This document shows, in pieces, positions 15,701 to 29,333 of a stretch of DNA of 64,000 nucleotides. Source of the stretch: Lumbricus terrestris (taxonomy: Eukaryota > Annelida > Clitellata > Crassiclitellata > Lumbricidae); NCBI GenBank assembly GCA_949752735.1, contig OX457036.1:12912016-12976015 (forward strand), written 5' to 3'. The position numbers and the translations under genes are program-made. Under the pieces are notes generated by a model. That model was not told the origin of the DNA and ran no database searches. It saw nothing but the letters and a program-made list of their open reading frames with translations. Within the stretch, counting starts at the first letter, position 1, and each line of letters opens with the position of its first letter.

Positions 15701-18700
15701 GAAGTCAAAGAATTAATTAACTAAAACTAAACGAAAAAAAAATTCAAAATAACGTTTGCTAACACCACGAGACCATTTATAGTGGACAGATTACCAAAAT
15801 CGACTGGGAACCAATACAGCCTGTTAAATTAGTAACAAGAACAATAGAACATTGACGTCTGCAGATATTATTGGCCAAGGAGGGGAGGGGAGACGTATTG
15901 GTCCCGGTAAATTTTTTAGCAAGAGCTTGAAAAATGCAAAGCAGGAAATTGAGAACATGGGTATTTTTAATATAGGTCTCGAAGTGTAAATTTCTCAGTT
16001 TCACGTTGTGTATCATCAGTATCATTTCTGCTTCAGCACGAAAATAATTTGCCAAACATCAAAATGTAGTAGTTCAAAAATAGATGTCAATTGTCAAGTG
16101 CAAGAGTCCCTCATTCCCCTATACGCAGGAGCATCTAAAAAAGAAATATAACTTGAAATAAATAAGACAGAAAAAATTAGAAAAACGCCATCAAACAGAC
16201 AGACAGACAGACAGACAAGACAGACAGACAGACAAACAAGACAGACAAACAAGATAGACATACAGACAAGACATACAGACAAGACAGACAGACAAGACAG
16301 ACAAGACAGACAAGACAGACATACAGACAGACAGACAAGACAAAGACAGACAGACAGACAGACATAAATACAGACACAGAGACACACAGACAAGACAGAC
16401 AAGACAGACAGACAGACAGACAAGACAGACGCACCTCCAGAAGTGGAATCCTAGCAAAGTCGCTGCTCGTTTCGTCCGGCACCTTGCCCTCCATTCCTCT
16501 GTAGTAGTCCTGGAGCAGGTGGACCGCATCCTGGAACCGATCCAGCTCCACCTGCATCAGCGAGATGTAATGGTTGCTGAGGATGCCGGTGTGGTCGTCC
16601 ATCCATCCGTTCGCCATCAGTCGCGCGCGCTCCTTCTCCGCATTCTCTTTCCGCTCGTCGGAAATGTTCCACAGACGTTCTCGAAGGTCGTCGACGCGTT
16701 GGTGAAGGTCGGCTCTCATGTCCTCATCGTCACGGAGTTCGTCGGGAACTTCGTTGTAACTCTGTCATCGGTAAAGTAATTTTTCTACGATTTACAGCAT
16801 GTGTAATAATTATAGTCTTACGTAATTAAACATAATTTGTGTAATAATTATAGTCTAATGTAATCAAACATTTGGGTAATAATGGCTGAGTTGCATGGAT
16901 CTAATAGACCAGGTTCAATTTTGGTTTAGAAAGTTGAGGTGCCAAATTTCGCAGCGTTTTGCTTTGCGACTATAAATAATAATAACAATGCCATTCATAT
17001 GCAGCGCTCATGCACCATTATTTTTATTTTTTTAAAGCTCGTAGGTATGCAGGATCCTCAGGGACTTAAATATTAACCGTTGCTATAAAATAAAATGTTC
17101 AGAATGGCCCTACATGTTTATTATTATTATTATTATTTTATTATTATTATTATTACTATTATTATTATTATTACCATTATTATTATCACCATCATAATTA
17201 TTATTATTTTTAGCATTATTATTATTATTATTTGTGATATTATTACAGTACTACTACGACTACTATTCCTTTATTGGCATAAATGTAACAATGGAACAAA
17301 GGCTACAGTATAAAGCAAGGACACTGAGAAAAAATTGCCAATTGACTACAAGACTAAGTAGTGAAATAAGGATCAATAGCTCTAGCAAAAGAAATTAATT
17401 GTTCAGCTTAAGACACTGGTATGTAACGAAATGTGGATATGAAAATTTGATTGTGAAATCATGAGGATAGGTTCACAGAGTATAACGTCAAATAACATTA
17501 GGTGGAAATAGGTGGCATTATAACCGATAGTGATTATAGTAATAGTTTCTAAACTGACCTTCTGCCACTGAGTGATGAATTCCTGTTTGAAATCGGGTCT
17601 CTTGAGATACTCCCCGAAATCCACTCTGCCAAGCATAGAAATTTACATATATATTAATACAGCAGACATGTACAATGTAACAGGTTGCAATGTAAGCAAT
17701 AACCAGAAATTACATAACAGCATCTGTAAAAGTGTTGAGCAACAGATCATCAAAGAGGAAGTAAAGAAAACATTGGTATTTTTCACAGAGGTGAAAATTC
17801 AAAATAACGTTTGCGAACACCATGAAACCATTTATAGAGGACAGATTACCAAAATCGACTGGGAACCAATGCAGCCTGTTGCTAAATTAGTAACAAGAAC
17901 ATGAACGCAAAATTTGCAAAATTTAAATTTTTTTTAGCATCGTTAATGCTTTAGCTGCAAAGAAATTTGTTAGAAACCAAAAGTTAGAAAAAGCTAGAAA
18001 AACAGGTGTCAATTTTCCAAGGGTGAGGGCAAATGTCCTCTCTTGGCCAATGTATGGGTGATATGGACAGGTAAGACTAACGAAGGCAAACAGATTGGAA
18101 ACAGATCAGGTACTTTTACCTGGCGCAGGTGAGAAAACCTGAAATGGCTAACAAGTAGGTAATGTATGTATGTGCACTTGTTATAGCGCCCCTTCAAGCA
18201 CTCTACTCAGAGGCGCTCCAAACTGCAGAGCGGACACTGCATCCGAGTTGCGGTGAGCAATTGCAAGTGAAGGACTTGCCCAAGGTCCCTACGCGGCGAC
18301 TTGAGGTGGATTCGAACCTTGAACCTTCCGGCTTCAAGGCAACGACGCCACCACTACACCACCGCACCCCACAATAATAAGTGAGACTACTGTAAACCAG
18401 CACAGATATGTCATAGCAGGTGTAACTACCTGATCTGATACAGATAGCGAATAATCTGTTCTCTCTCATCGCGAATAAGTTGGAAAGCGTCTTTGCTGCT
18501 CGTCATGTACAAGGCTTCAGTCGTCTCCCAGTAGGACATCAACACCTTTGCCAAATCCTACAAAGAAACGTTACCAGTTCAACATGCATTGTCTGTGAGT
18601 CAGACGTGCACCAAACTGTCACTACCTGAACTCTACTAAAGTTCCTAGGTGTGCCTAACTGTTGAGTTGGATGGGTTGGAGTCTGATCAATCAAAATTTG

Positions 18701-18990
18701 TTTCAGAAATCTCTTAAAAGTCTTTTTTGTTTACCATGGCTGGGCTGAGAGTGTTTTTGAGTAGATATCTTGAAGGGACGCTATAGGCCCATAGAATGAA
18801 TGAAAGAAAGAATGAATGATTGAACGAATGATTGAATGAATGAAAGAATGAATGAATGCATAGCTCCTTCATCTTAATTCTCATGGTGTGAGCACCTTAA
18901 TCCTTTCATCCCCTTTTAGCTTTATCTTTAATGAGTTTGGCGGATTCAACTGATAGGATAGATAGATTGTATTGATTGTATGATTGATCG

Positions 18991-19032
<42 letters not shown>

Positions 19033-22000
19033 CTTGTCTCACCATATCGATTGGCTGATTGACGTAGACCCATTCACTTGATCCAGGCTGTGGAGGTGGG
19101 GGTCCTGTCGGTTCCACTGGTTCCGGCTCTGCTTCCACTTCCTTCTTTCCCTTTCCACCCTTCTTCGGAGACTTCCCTGGCTTTGGAGATTTCTGCGGAG
19201 ACTTCGGTGGAGACCTCGATGGGGACTTCGGTGATGCACCTGCAATATTGGAAGCAATAAAGATATATGTACAATGTACACATGCGCACACACACAGAGA
19301 CACACACACAGAGAAGGTTCAAGTCTAAGAAATGGGGATCACGCAATGTAGGGCATGGTAACCAACTGATTAAGGTGCTTGCCCTGAAGGGCAGGTAATG
19401 AGCAAGGCACAGGTTCAAGCCACCTCTGCACATTCCATCTCTGAACCAGGGCTTTTTTAGCGTGCAGTTGTACACAAAATGTGCAGTTCTAAAAAGATTT
19501 GTGCAGTTGTAAAAGCACTTCCGTGCCGTTGAAAATAGTAAAAAAAAGGCCAGTGTCGTCCGATTGGAGGTAATTTACCCTGGAGGATGGGAAAGAAAAG
19601 AAGGGGTTGTGCAGTTCAAAAAATTCCTTAAAAACAGCCCTGCTCTGAGCAAGATCCTAAGTTCTTCTCAGTTGCTCAGCATATCATCGATTGATTGACG
19701 ATTTTTGCAGATGTCTTGCGAATTCCAGACGTTTGAAAGATTTTAAAGACTTCTTGAATTTATCTTAAAAAGCAAGTAACACGGAATGAACACATTTTTT
19801 GAAGTCAGTCGGATAGCTTCCAAAAATCGGATAAGAAATCTACACTAGCAAATCAAGTCGAAGACAGAAGTAAAAGCTGGGAAAGCAAAAGATAAATAAG
19901 CAATGCTATCATTTAACGGAGAAACAGGATAGTATCCTGGATATCGTATCCTGAGGATATGATATCCATCTAGGTAATCCTCTGTCATCCTCAAAAAAGC
20001 CCTCTTCCACAGATCATTGATCAGCCTCTTCCCTCTGGTCTCTCTCAGCCATCTGGATTAGGTTTCCACTGGACATCATTGACAAGATACGGTGCTCATG
20101 AACAAGGTGGTGCCCTGTGCTCGGCTGTTATTTTTAATTTGGAGTTTGCGAGTTTTGATCACAATAAAAATAAAAAAGAAAGCATTTAAAAAAGCAGACA
20201 AAGCTCTGTTACTTTATTGTTAAGTCAACTCAAAAGGAAGAAGCAAAGTCAACCCAAAAAGACAAAGCAAAGTCAACCCAAAAAGACAAAGCAAAGTCAA
20301 CCCAAAAAGACAAATCAAAGTCAACCCAAAAAGACAAAGCAAAGTCAACCCAAAATGACAAAGCAAAGGCAACTCAAAAGGACACAGCAAAATCATATAA
20401 AATAAAATCAAAATTATTGTTCCCAATAATGTACAAAATATGACCACGTAATTTAATAACAACTTTACGCATGATTCATTCAGTCACGCAGTAAGAAAAA
20501 TTTAACAAATTAAGGTTTGTGAACCAATAAATTGATCAAATACGTAGTCACAGGAGATAATGTCGCAATGAATAATTGGGTGCAACAGGCCTACCAAAGG
20601 GACAAAGTCCCGCTCAAAGGGGCCTATTTATCTTTTGGAAAAAAATACTGAAACAGCGCAGGAAAAAATCAATGAATCGATCAATTAATTTTTTTACAGG
20701 AAATACAACAAAGCAATTTAATTATTTCAATAAAAAGTCAACCACGAAACAACATAATAAAATTAACCCAGATAAGACAAAGCCATCAAACAAATAAGAA
20801 AAGCAAAGTCAATCAAAAAAGGCAAATCAAACTACAGAATTCAACCAGGATTAATGACAAATCAAAAGAAAGACCAAGAGAGAAATCAAAACCTCTCAGT
20901 CTTTCTTCTAAGACAGTCATAGATAAAAATACAACAATAAACCATGACTCCTCCAACTTTAAAATAACTTCCCCCACTGATTTACATAACCGTATAAAAG
21001 CTTCAATCCATTGCTTAGCAACTTGTAACCAAGCAAATAGCTTTGCCAATAGCTGAGGCTCATGAAGCATGAAGCCACTCGGCCTTACTCACAGGCCGTC
21101 ACCATGGTAACTGACCTCTGCTTGAAGACCTGTCCTTTTTACTCAGGAGAGAACTCGCAGAGCCTGACCTAAGACTCTCCCTGTCAGAACCTGAAAATGT
21201 TTACGTATTAAGACCCATCTAATCTCATATTAATGGTCTGATCCAACCAAAATCCTTTGCTTGCAAAGTGCCGCACGTACCACTTTGAACAAGTTCCTCA
21301 GTCTACTGTCAGCTGCATTGACCTGTTTGACCTACAAATCCCTCTGTACCAGCACACCTGCATTGGCTTCCTAGCAGTTTTAGGATAAAATTCAAATTGA
21401 ATTGTTTGATCTACAAAAGATATCCCTCAGTACCAGAACACCTCAGTAAAGCGCTTTTTAGCACGCAGTTCTACACAGGTGCAGTTGTAGAGGCACTTCC
21501 ATGCAGTTAAAAATAGTAAAAAAATGTCATTGCCAGCCGCTTGGGAGTAATATAACATGGAGGATAAGAAAGGAAAGGAGGGGTTATTGTGCAGTTCCAA
21601 AAACTCTGTAGAAGAAGCTCTGTATCCCTACCTTCGTTGCTTGCGATCGTCAAGTATGGGTCTTTCAGCCAGGCCCCGATACAGAACAGTTACGGGCTCA
21701 GGCGCATTTCATGCTTCTGCCCCAGGGAATGGAATTGACTAATTGTTGACCAATGGTTCAAATTTTCAGCAATTATGGTTACTGTGTCAATTCTCTTGGC
21801 CTGGTGCTATATAAATTTCCAATTGCAATTACAATACGATACACTAAATCTCCTTCATAATATAGTCACTGCAGAAATGTTACGTTGTGCACTACATAAC
21901 TGTTGAAAATGACTTGCAGGTCCTCTAAGACAATGCCTTCCAAGTAACTCTGTTAGTAACACTGTTACCCCCAAACAGTAGACAAGAGAAGGGGGTCTCT

Positions 22001-25000
22001 CACCGGTTCGGCCTCCCTGACGTGACCTGTGACCCTCGGCAGGACTCTCTGGAACAACCTCCTGGTTGAAAAAAAAATACAATTTTAGCCAGCACATAAC
22101 CAACAATGTGCGACAAACCAAGACAAAACTGGGGTTATTGTCCTGGGGTAATTGTCTGGGGGCAGTAATTGTCCTGTTACCAACCTGTCACATCTTCTAT
22201 TTGCAGGTTCTATTAGCTGTTAAGCCACTACACAATCACCAAATAGAAAAACCTAACTCATGGGAATCAGGATATTTAGCAATGAATGACAAAAATCTAT
22301 CATCATCATCAATTCCTGATGCCAGTGATTTGGCACCTGCCCGTAGAAAACAGATGATCTCCTTTGTCATTTGCAAGAATGTTGCTCCTGACGTAGCTTT
22401 TGAGGCCGCTGAGAAATCTCAAACACATGCATTACATTGCACATCACTCAAGGCGCCTGTGAACAGTTCATGCTAGCGTTAGAGTCGAATCTCTTAAATA
22501 AGAGACCATCTCGCTAACTGGCAGAATCTAGGTCAGTGCCGGGCTGTGACCCTGAGGTCAGACATGCGCACAGGCAGATTATATTTATGAAATTTGTTGT
22601 AGCAACGATAATGAGGAATGACGAAAAGACTGACTTACTAGTGGTTTGACCGGCTCTGGGGGTGGAATTACTTCGGGTGGCTTTTCCTCGGCTGCAATCA
22701 ACTCCAACACCATTTCGTCCAACCCTTGCAGCTTTAGGTTGAGAAAAAAGAAAAGAAATCACAACACATTGCCAAGAACATAAAAAAACACAATGGTTCA
22801 TGTAAACATAAGTTCCTAATATTTCATTCAATCACTAGTTCCTACTATTTCACATAATCATAAGTGTATAGTGTTTTTATGCAATCAGAAGTTGCTATTA
22901 TTTCATGCAATCACAAGTTCCTACTATTTCACATAATCATAAGTACTTAGTGTTTTATGCAATCAGAAGTTCCTACTATTTCATGTAATCACAAGTTCCT
23001 AACGATTTCGCATAATCATAAGTTCCTACTATTTCATGTGATCATAAGTTCCCACTATTCATGCAATCATAAGTTCCCACTATTTCATGCAATCATAAGT
23101 TCCCACTATTTCATGCAATCATAAGTTCCCACTATTTCATGCAATCATAAGTTCCCACTATTTCATGCAATCGTAAGTTCCCGCTATTTCATGTAATCAT
23201 AAGTTCCCACTATTTCATGTACAGTAATCATAAGTTCCCACTATTTCATGCAAACATACTGCAGTTTCTCAATTTGAATAGAATACATGATTATTATTAC
23301 TAAATTAGAATCAATTTATTTATACAATGCGATACGCAAACAAAGACCAACGAACCTTCTGAAGCGTATCGTCTACTGCGTTTGAGACTTCAGAGATAAG
23401 GACGTCCTCTGATTGGCTGGCATCAACAGTCACCAGGTGGCCATATTTGCTGAACCATTTCGTCAGCTTAGGCCACTCATCCGCAAATGCCGACAGCCTG
23501 CAAATAAAAAAAATTAAATTCTCCCACCAAAGAAAAAACCAAATTCATAACTCCATCAAAGAAAAGTAAAAAATAGAAATTTCCCACCAAAGAAAAGTAA
23601 AAAATTGAAATTTCCCACCAAAGAAAAGTAAAAAATAGACATTTCCCACCAAAGAAAAGTAAAAAATAGAAATTTCCCTCCAAAGAAAAGTAAAAAATAG
23701 AAATTGCTGTCAATGCTGTGCTGATTACGGCTCGATTTTCATGATTCACCTGTCGATACATAGTTTACTAGACGCTGGTGCTATAGAAATGATAGATTAC
23801 AATTACACAGATGGTCAACACTTCTTACCAACAGACCAGACCTCTCCATCTGTTGCAGCGTGGCAGACTCTGCCTAGCCATCATACCAACGAATGTATCA
23901 TTTCTCCTCAGTATTTATACAATCTATTACTACGATTATTTTTACTTTGATTTATCATCGTTACTTTGCATAACCAATGTCTCAATGTGCGTTACAAATT
24001 TGGTGTATTGAAGACTGTACTTATTTTCTTACTCATATGAAAAAGAAGATATCATTTTCTTACCATCAACATATGAGGGACGGGTGGCCAGGCCTCTCCT
24101 CTGCCATCTCATCCTCACACTGACAGTGTAGCCAATTATAGATGACTCTTTAAATGATGAACTTCCCCACTGGTTGCACTCTGCTAGTGCCAGTCCCAAG
24201 CCTGGATAAATGAGGAGGGCATCGCTAATGGTTTTTGTTACCACACAGTGACGTTAAACTGCAAATACCACCTTTAAATGTTTGCATTAAACTATCTTCT
24301 AGCTTGAAAGACTCTTTGCAGTCAGCTTGAAGCCTTATGAGTAAGTTTTTATTCTATATCAATCAGCATGGATGTATCACCTGTGGTGTATCTGTTCCTG
24401 GTCATGAGCCACATCCTGGACTGGTATGACCATCTCCTGGCTGCTGAGACCAGTCATGCTACCAGCTGGAGGCGGCTCAAACTCCTGCTCGGACGAGTTG
24501 CCAGCCTGGCCCGCATCTGTTAAAACACGGAAATCTATCGTAAAATGTCTTAGCAAAACAAATCACAATAAAATTCTCATCAGATTATTGTTACTGACCT
24601 TCCACACACCCAATAAGGGCAAAAAGTTTTCTAAAATGTAAATGTAAATGAACGCATGTTTCGGTAACAGCCATATGGCCTTGACCTTGCTCATATTTAC
24701 AATCAATTTGGTAATATTCACCATTGCTGACTACATGAATGGGTGCCATGACGTTTAACCCTTCACTATACTATTCCTCCTCATTGCCTGTGATCATCAA
24801 ACATGGGTCTTTTAGTTGAGCCTGGATGCAGAACTGTTATGGGCTCGCGTGCATTCCATGCCTCTGCTCCCAAAGAATGGAATCTACTTCCACTCTCTCT
24901 TCGTTGCTCAAATTCACTCCCTTCCTTCAAAAACGGCTCAAAACTCACTATTTCTCTTTGGCTTTCAAGCACATGCATCTTCCTCTGGCGGCTAACTATC

Positions 25001-26277
25001 CGCGCCTCAGATTCACACTTTGGTGTGACCTTGCGTGCGTAATAAATTTATGTAATAATAATAATAAAATATACTAGGGTATAGTATTACCCATACCATT
25101 TACTACACTATAGTCGGTCAAGGGTTAAGGTCTCCATGCATGGACCATGCTAGCCATAGACTCAAATCATGGCAACCATAATTACAGCCTCTACACCCTG
25201 CTCAATTGTCATCGAATTGTTCTGGTGTGGTCCTTAACCATGACTACCCAAGGTGAGAATTGCCGGGGGGTTTCAACCCCAGTCTTTCTTAGAGCTACAT
25301 AGCAAAGTCTGTTTTTCACACCACAATTCCAAGTGGATCATAGTCCAACCCCTCAACCCCCGTTACTTTTCCACAATTCTCACACTGCAACAACCCATTT
25401 GGACGAGTGTCCCCACCATTCAAGGTCATCATGTATGGACCATGCAAGCTCTCAATGTGGGGTACCTCAATGTGGAATTACCTTTCCCCTGCAATTTGTA
25501 GCAGGATTTTGGTATGGAATTCACCTGCATCTCTTCGCTGCATGACGACCTTTCTCTTTGCATGGGCCTGTCACGCTGAGAGCACTTCTGAATAGCTCTG
25601 CTGTGAGAAGCACCTTATAAATGCTCACATTAGATTAGATAAGATTTAGATATGATTTAGATTAGATTTCGATTTAATTAGATTAAATTAAGATAAGATT
25701 TAGATTATATTAGATCAAATTTAGATAAGATTAAAGTTAGATTAGATTAGATCAAGGCTAGATTAGATAAGATTAGATTAGATTAGATTAGATCAGTGCT
25801 AACAGAATCTTCCAGCGGATCTCTTAAGACATGCATCATCTGGTAGATCCAGCTCAATGACGAGGTTGAGTCCACTCTTTGGTTCCACAGGTGGAGCGCT
25901 GGGATGTGGATTCGAAACCAGCTGCACCTTCTTCGGGTTCTTTCCAACGGTCAGTCTTTCCAGGTCATCTGGTGACTCGGCATCCGTCATGTCGTAGCCG
26001 GTCAATGCCTTTTCCAGAAGCATCAGTTGGGAGAATCGGACAGGGAAGCCATCCAGAACCCATCCAGACTCCGCTGGAAGATTGCTACGGTAAAACAAGC
26101 GACACAACACAAGTTATCGTATTTCTGTACATTTAATAATAAGAATAAGAATAATGATAATAATAATAAATAAATGACGTTTAATAAATGATTGTTATAA
26201 TAATAATAATATTATTATTATTTTAATAAATGATTGTTAAAATAATAATATTATTATTATTTTAATAAATGATTGTT

Positions 26278-26311
<34 letters not shown>

Positions 26312-27220
26312 CTGGTCGCTTACACCCTGAAAACGAGGCCTGACCCACCAGTTAGATTGCAGCAGTTGATTAATCTCTAAACGTATAATCATTGTCCTGT
26401 GCTGTACTACAATAATCATTGTGTTGTACTGCCATAATCTTTGCATTGTACTACCATAACCTTTGTGTTGTACTGCCATAATCTTTGTGCAGCCCTGTTC
26501 AACATATTTACATTCCTGTATACACATATAAATATGATGCATGTATATTAATGGCTTAACAATAATATAAATATGTATAACAATACCAAATTCAGTGCAT
26601 GTGGTTTGTCTGCATTTATAAATACTCTTTGTACATGTTTCATCAGCAGCTGAGAATGTTTACCGAATTGTTTCGGCAATGATGTCAACAAGGATTTCAT
26701 CGTCGACTGCCTTTCCTTGTGAAAGACACTTCAGAGCCTGCTCTCCGAGACGCGCTCTAGCACTTGGCTGTCCGCAAATATCAAAAATAACAGCAATTTT
26801 GAAGTTTTACAGACTTAATTTATATTTTCGTCATTTCCATTAAAAACCATCTTAGAACCATACACCAAATTGGGTCCTGTTATTCCTTTGATCTTGGCGT
26901 TATCCAGTTGTCGATGAGAGTATTGTCATTGAATGCATCAATCGTCAATTAGGCTGGACTGAAGCAGAAGTGCAGAACTCTCTGGTGTATTCCAGGGCTA
27001 GTCCAGCCAAAGAAACTCACATTAAGAGAATCAAGAATTAAGAAGAATCTTGAAAATAATCTTCTCTTCTGGGCCAGCTGGTATGGTTATAATAACAACA
27101 ATCATATAATGACAAAATAAAATATAAAATATTATTTTTATTTTATATAATAAAAAACAAGACGACGACGACAACAACAACAACAATAATAACAATAATA
27201 ATAATAATTTAATAATAATA

Positions 27221-27266
<46 letters not shown>

Positions 27267-29023
27267 TAACAACGACAACAATAACTTGTCTTATGTCTGA
27301 AAATGCATGTCTAAAATAGCTGTTTAAAATAGTTTAACACATTGACCGCCTACACGCCATGTTAAATGACTGGCTGAAGGACGAGTTAACTCGTCCTTGG
27401 CGGTCAACGTGTTAAAGGTCAAAATCGAACTTACAACTTCTCTGATCATTTTCTCTTCAAAATACGGCTTCTCAGGATCCGCTAGATTTGTGACAAAACA
27501 GAAACATGATTAATTAATTAATTAACATTAATTAATCATTAAAAATTGAATCTTTGGATTGTTCGATAACTTTTTTGCTAATTTTTAAAACTCATTTGAT
27601 GCTGTCATTGCCTGCCAAGCAGTATACTGCAGAGCAAAGAACATGGTGAACTTGTTAGTGGAAAATTAACCGATCATTTTGCATATGAGGTAAATGCCAA
27701 TGGAAAAATCCAAGATGGCGACAACAAGATTAATAACAGTGCAGTTCTACACAAAAATGTGCAGTTCTAAATGGATTTGTGCAGTTATAGTGCAGTTAAA
27801 ATAGTAAAAAAGTGATTGTCATTAGATTCAGAGTCACTTACCATGCAGGATGGGAAGGAAAGGAAGGGTTGTGCACAATGTGCAGTTCTAAAAATTCCTT
27901 TAAAAGACCTTGGTACAGAGAAAGTAGCGGCAAGCTTAGTGACTGCATTTCTGACAGTTTTCACGCTTTACAAAACATAGACCAAACTAATCAACTCTAA
28001 TTCAATAATGTCGATCACATTTTCATGATTAGACGACTGAAATTAATTTAACCAGTACCAGACTTAGATGATATACTTTGTTAGCGTTTAATGAGTAAAT
28101 ACTTTTCTCTTCAAGGGCCAGCTGTTGATCTGTTGTGCCAAGAGTGTTTGGATCGAGATCTGTCTGGGACGCTATTGGATCTGTGGCTCTACCATGTGGC
28201 GATGGTGATGGTGATGGATCTGCAATCACCATCCGCTGAGACCCGGATGCAGCTGGAACAACAGCGGGAATCAAATACAATAGACAACAGAAACTTGAGT
28301 ATTACCGGTACTAATGTTTAGCCGGGCTGCTGCATTTAAAATAGATTTAGTAGTCATGTAAAATCAAATCAAATACACTTTATTGTTCATCAATATAGAA
28401 GCAACGTCAGCAATTTACACAACATAATTATGCAAGCAGTGATAAAAGAAAAAACCAAAGGAAGACACTGTTCTGCTAACAGCGTCGCTTAACTACACAA
28501 ATAATAATTAATTATCAAACCAGTGGAGCGGCATATAACAATACAAACCATATTTAATAATCCAACTTTGTAGCATAGGCTAGAGAGTCGATTTGTAAAT
28601 ATGCACACTCATATCACATTTCACGAATCCTATTATAGAGTTTCATTACTGAGAGGAACCTGAGAATAAGACTGTCCATTAAAATTTAAGTTTTATGTGT
28701 TTTCATGAGAAGGTGTTTTAATCTGTTTTTAAAGTGGGGCAAGTTATTAAGACTAGCGAGATCCAGTCATCAAACCGCATATAGGTACGGAGACTACATG
28801 AAAAATTGTTACTAAATTTGTTCTCATAATTTTTTTTATACCATTTTCTGTATGAAACTCTTTGAAACAAATTTCTATCATCTTTTTATCTTTTATCTTT
28901 TTTATCATCTAGATTAAGTTTCAGCATACCCCACCACCCGCATCTCTTCTATTGTGAAGCCATGTTACAGATTTCCTTCTTCCAGATTTTAAGCTATATG
29001 AAGATGATGATGATGAAGACAAC

Positions 29024-29066
<43 letters not shown>

Positions 29067-29300
29067 TGAGTTAAAAATGATGCTCCTCTTTCAATGAACT
29101 GACCGGGTGAGATACATCACCACCGCTGCAATTTTTAATGAGCGCCATGCCATTTTAAAGTCCCTGTACACATACCATGCTAGAAATTTAAATCTCTTAA
29201 AACGCCAACTTTTGCAGGCAAACTGTGAACTGCACGCATTTCAAGACCATTAGGCGCCCTTGTAGCGGTATGGCCGCGTTACGGCGCCATATAAATTGTC

Positions 29301-29333
<33 letters not shown>

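Noticed and set aside
16094..16434. Cys/Leu/Ser-rich frame (SVCLSVLSV) continuing from exon 27
   Set aside because: Read-through of the CTGT microsatellite past a good donor; SPEF2 resumes in phase at exon 28.
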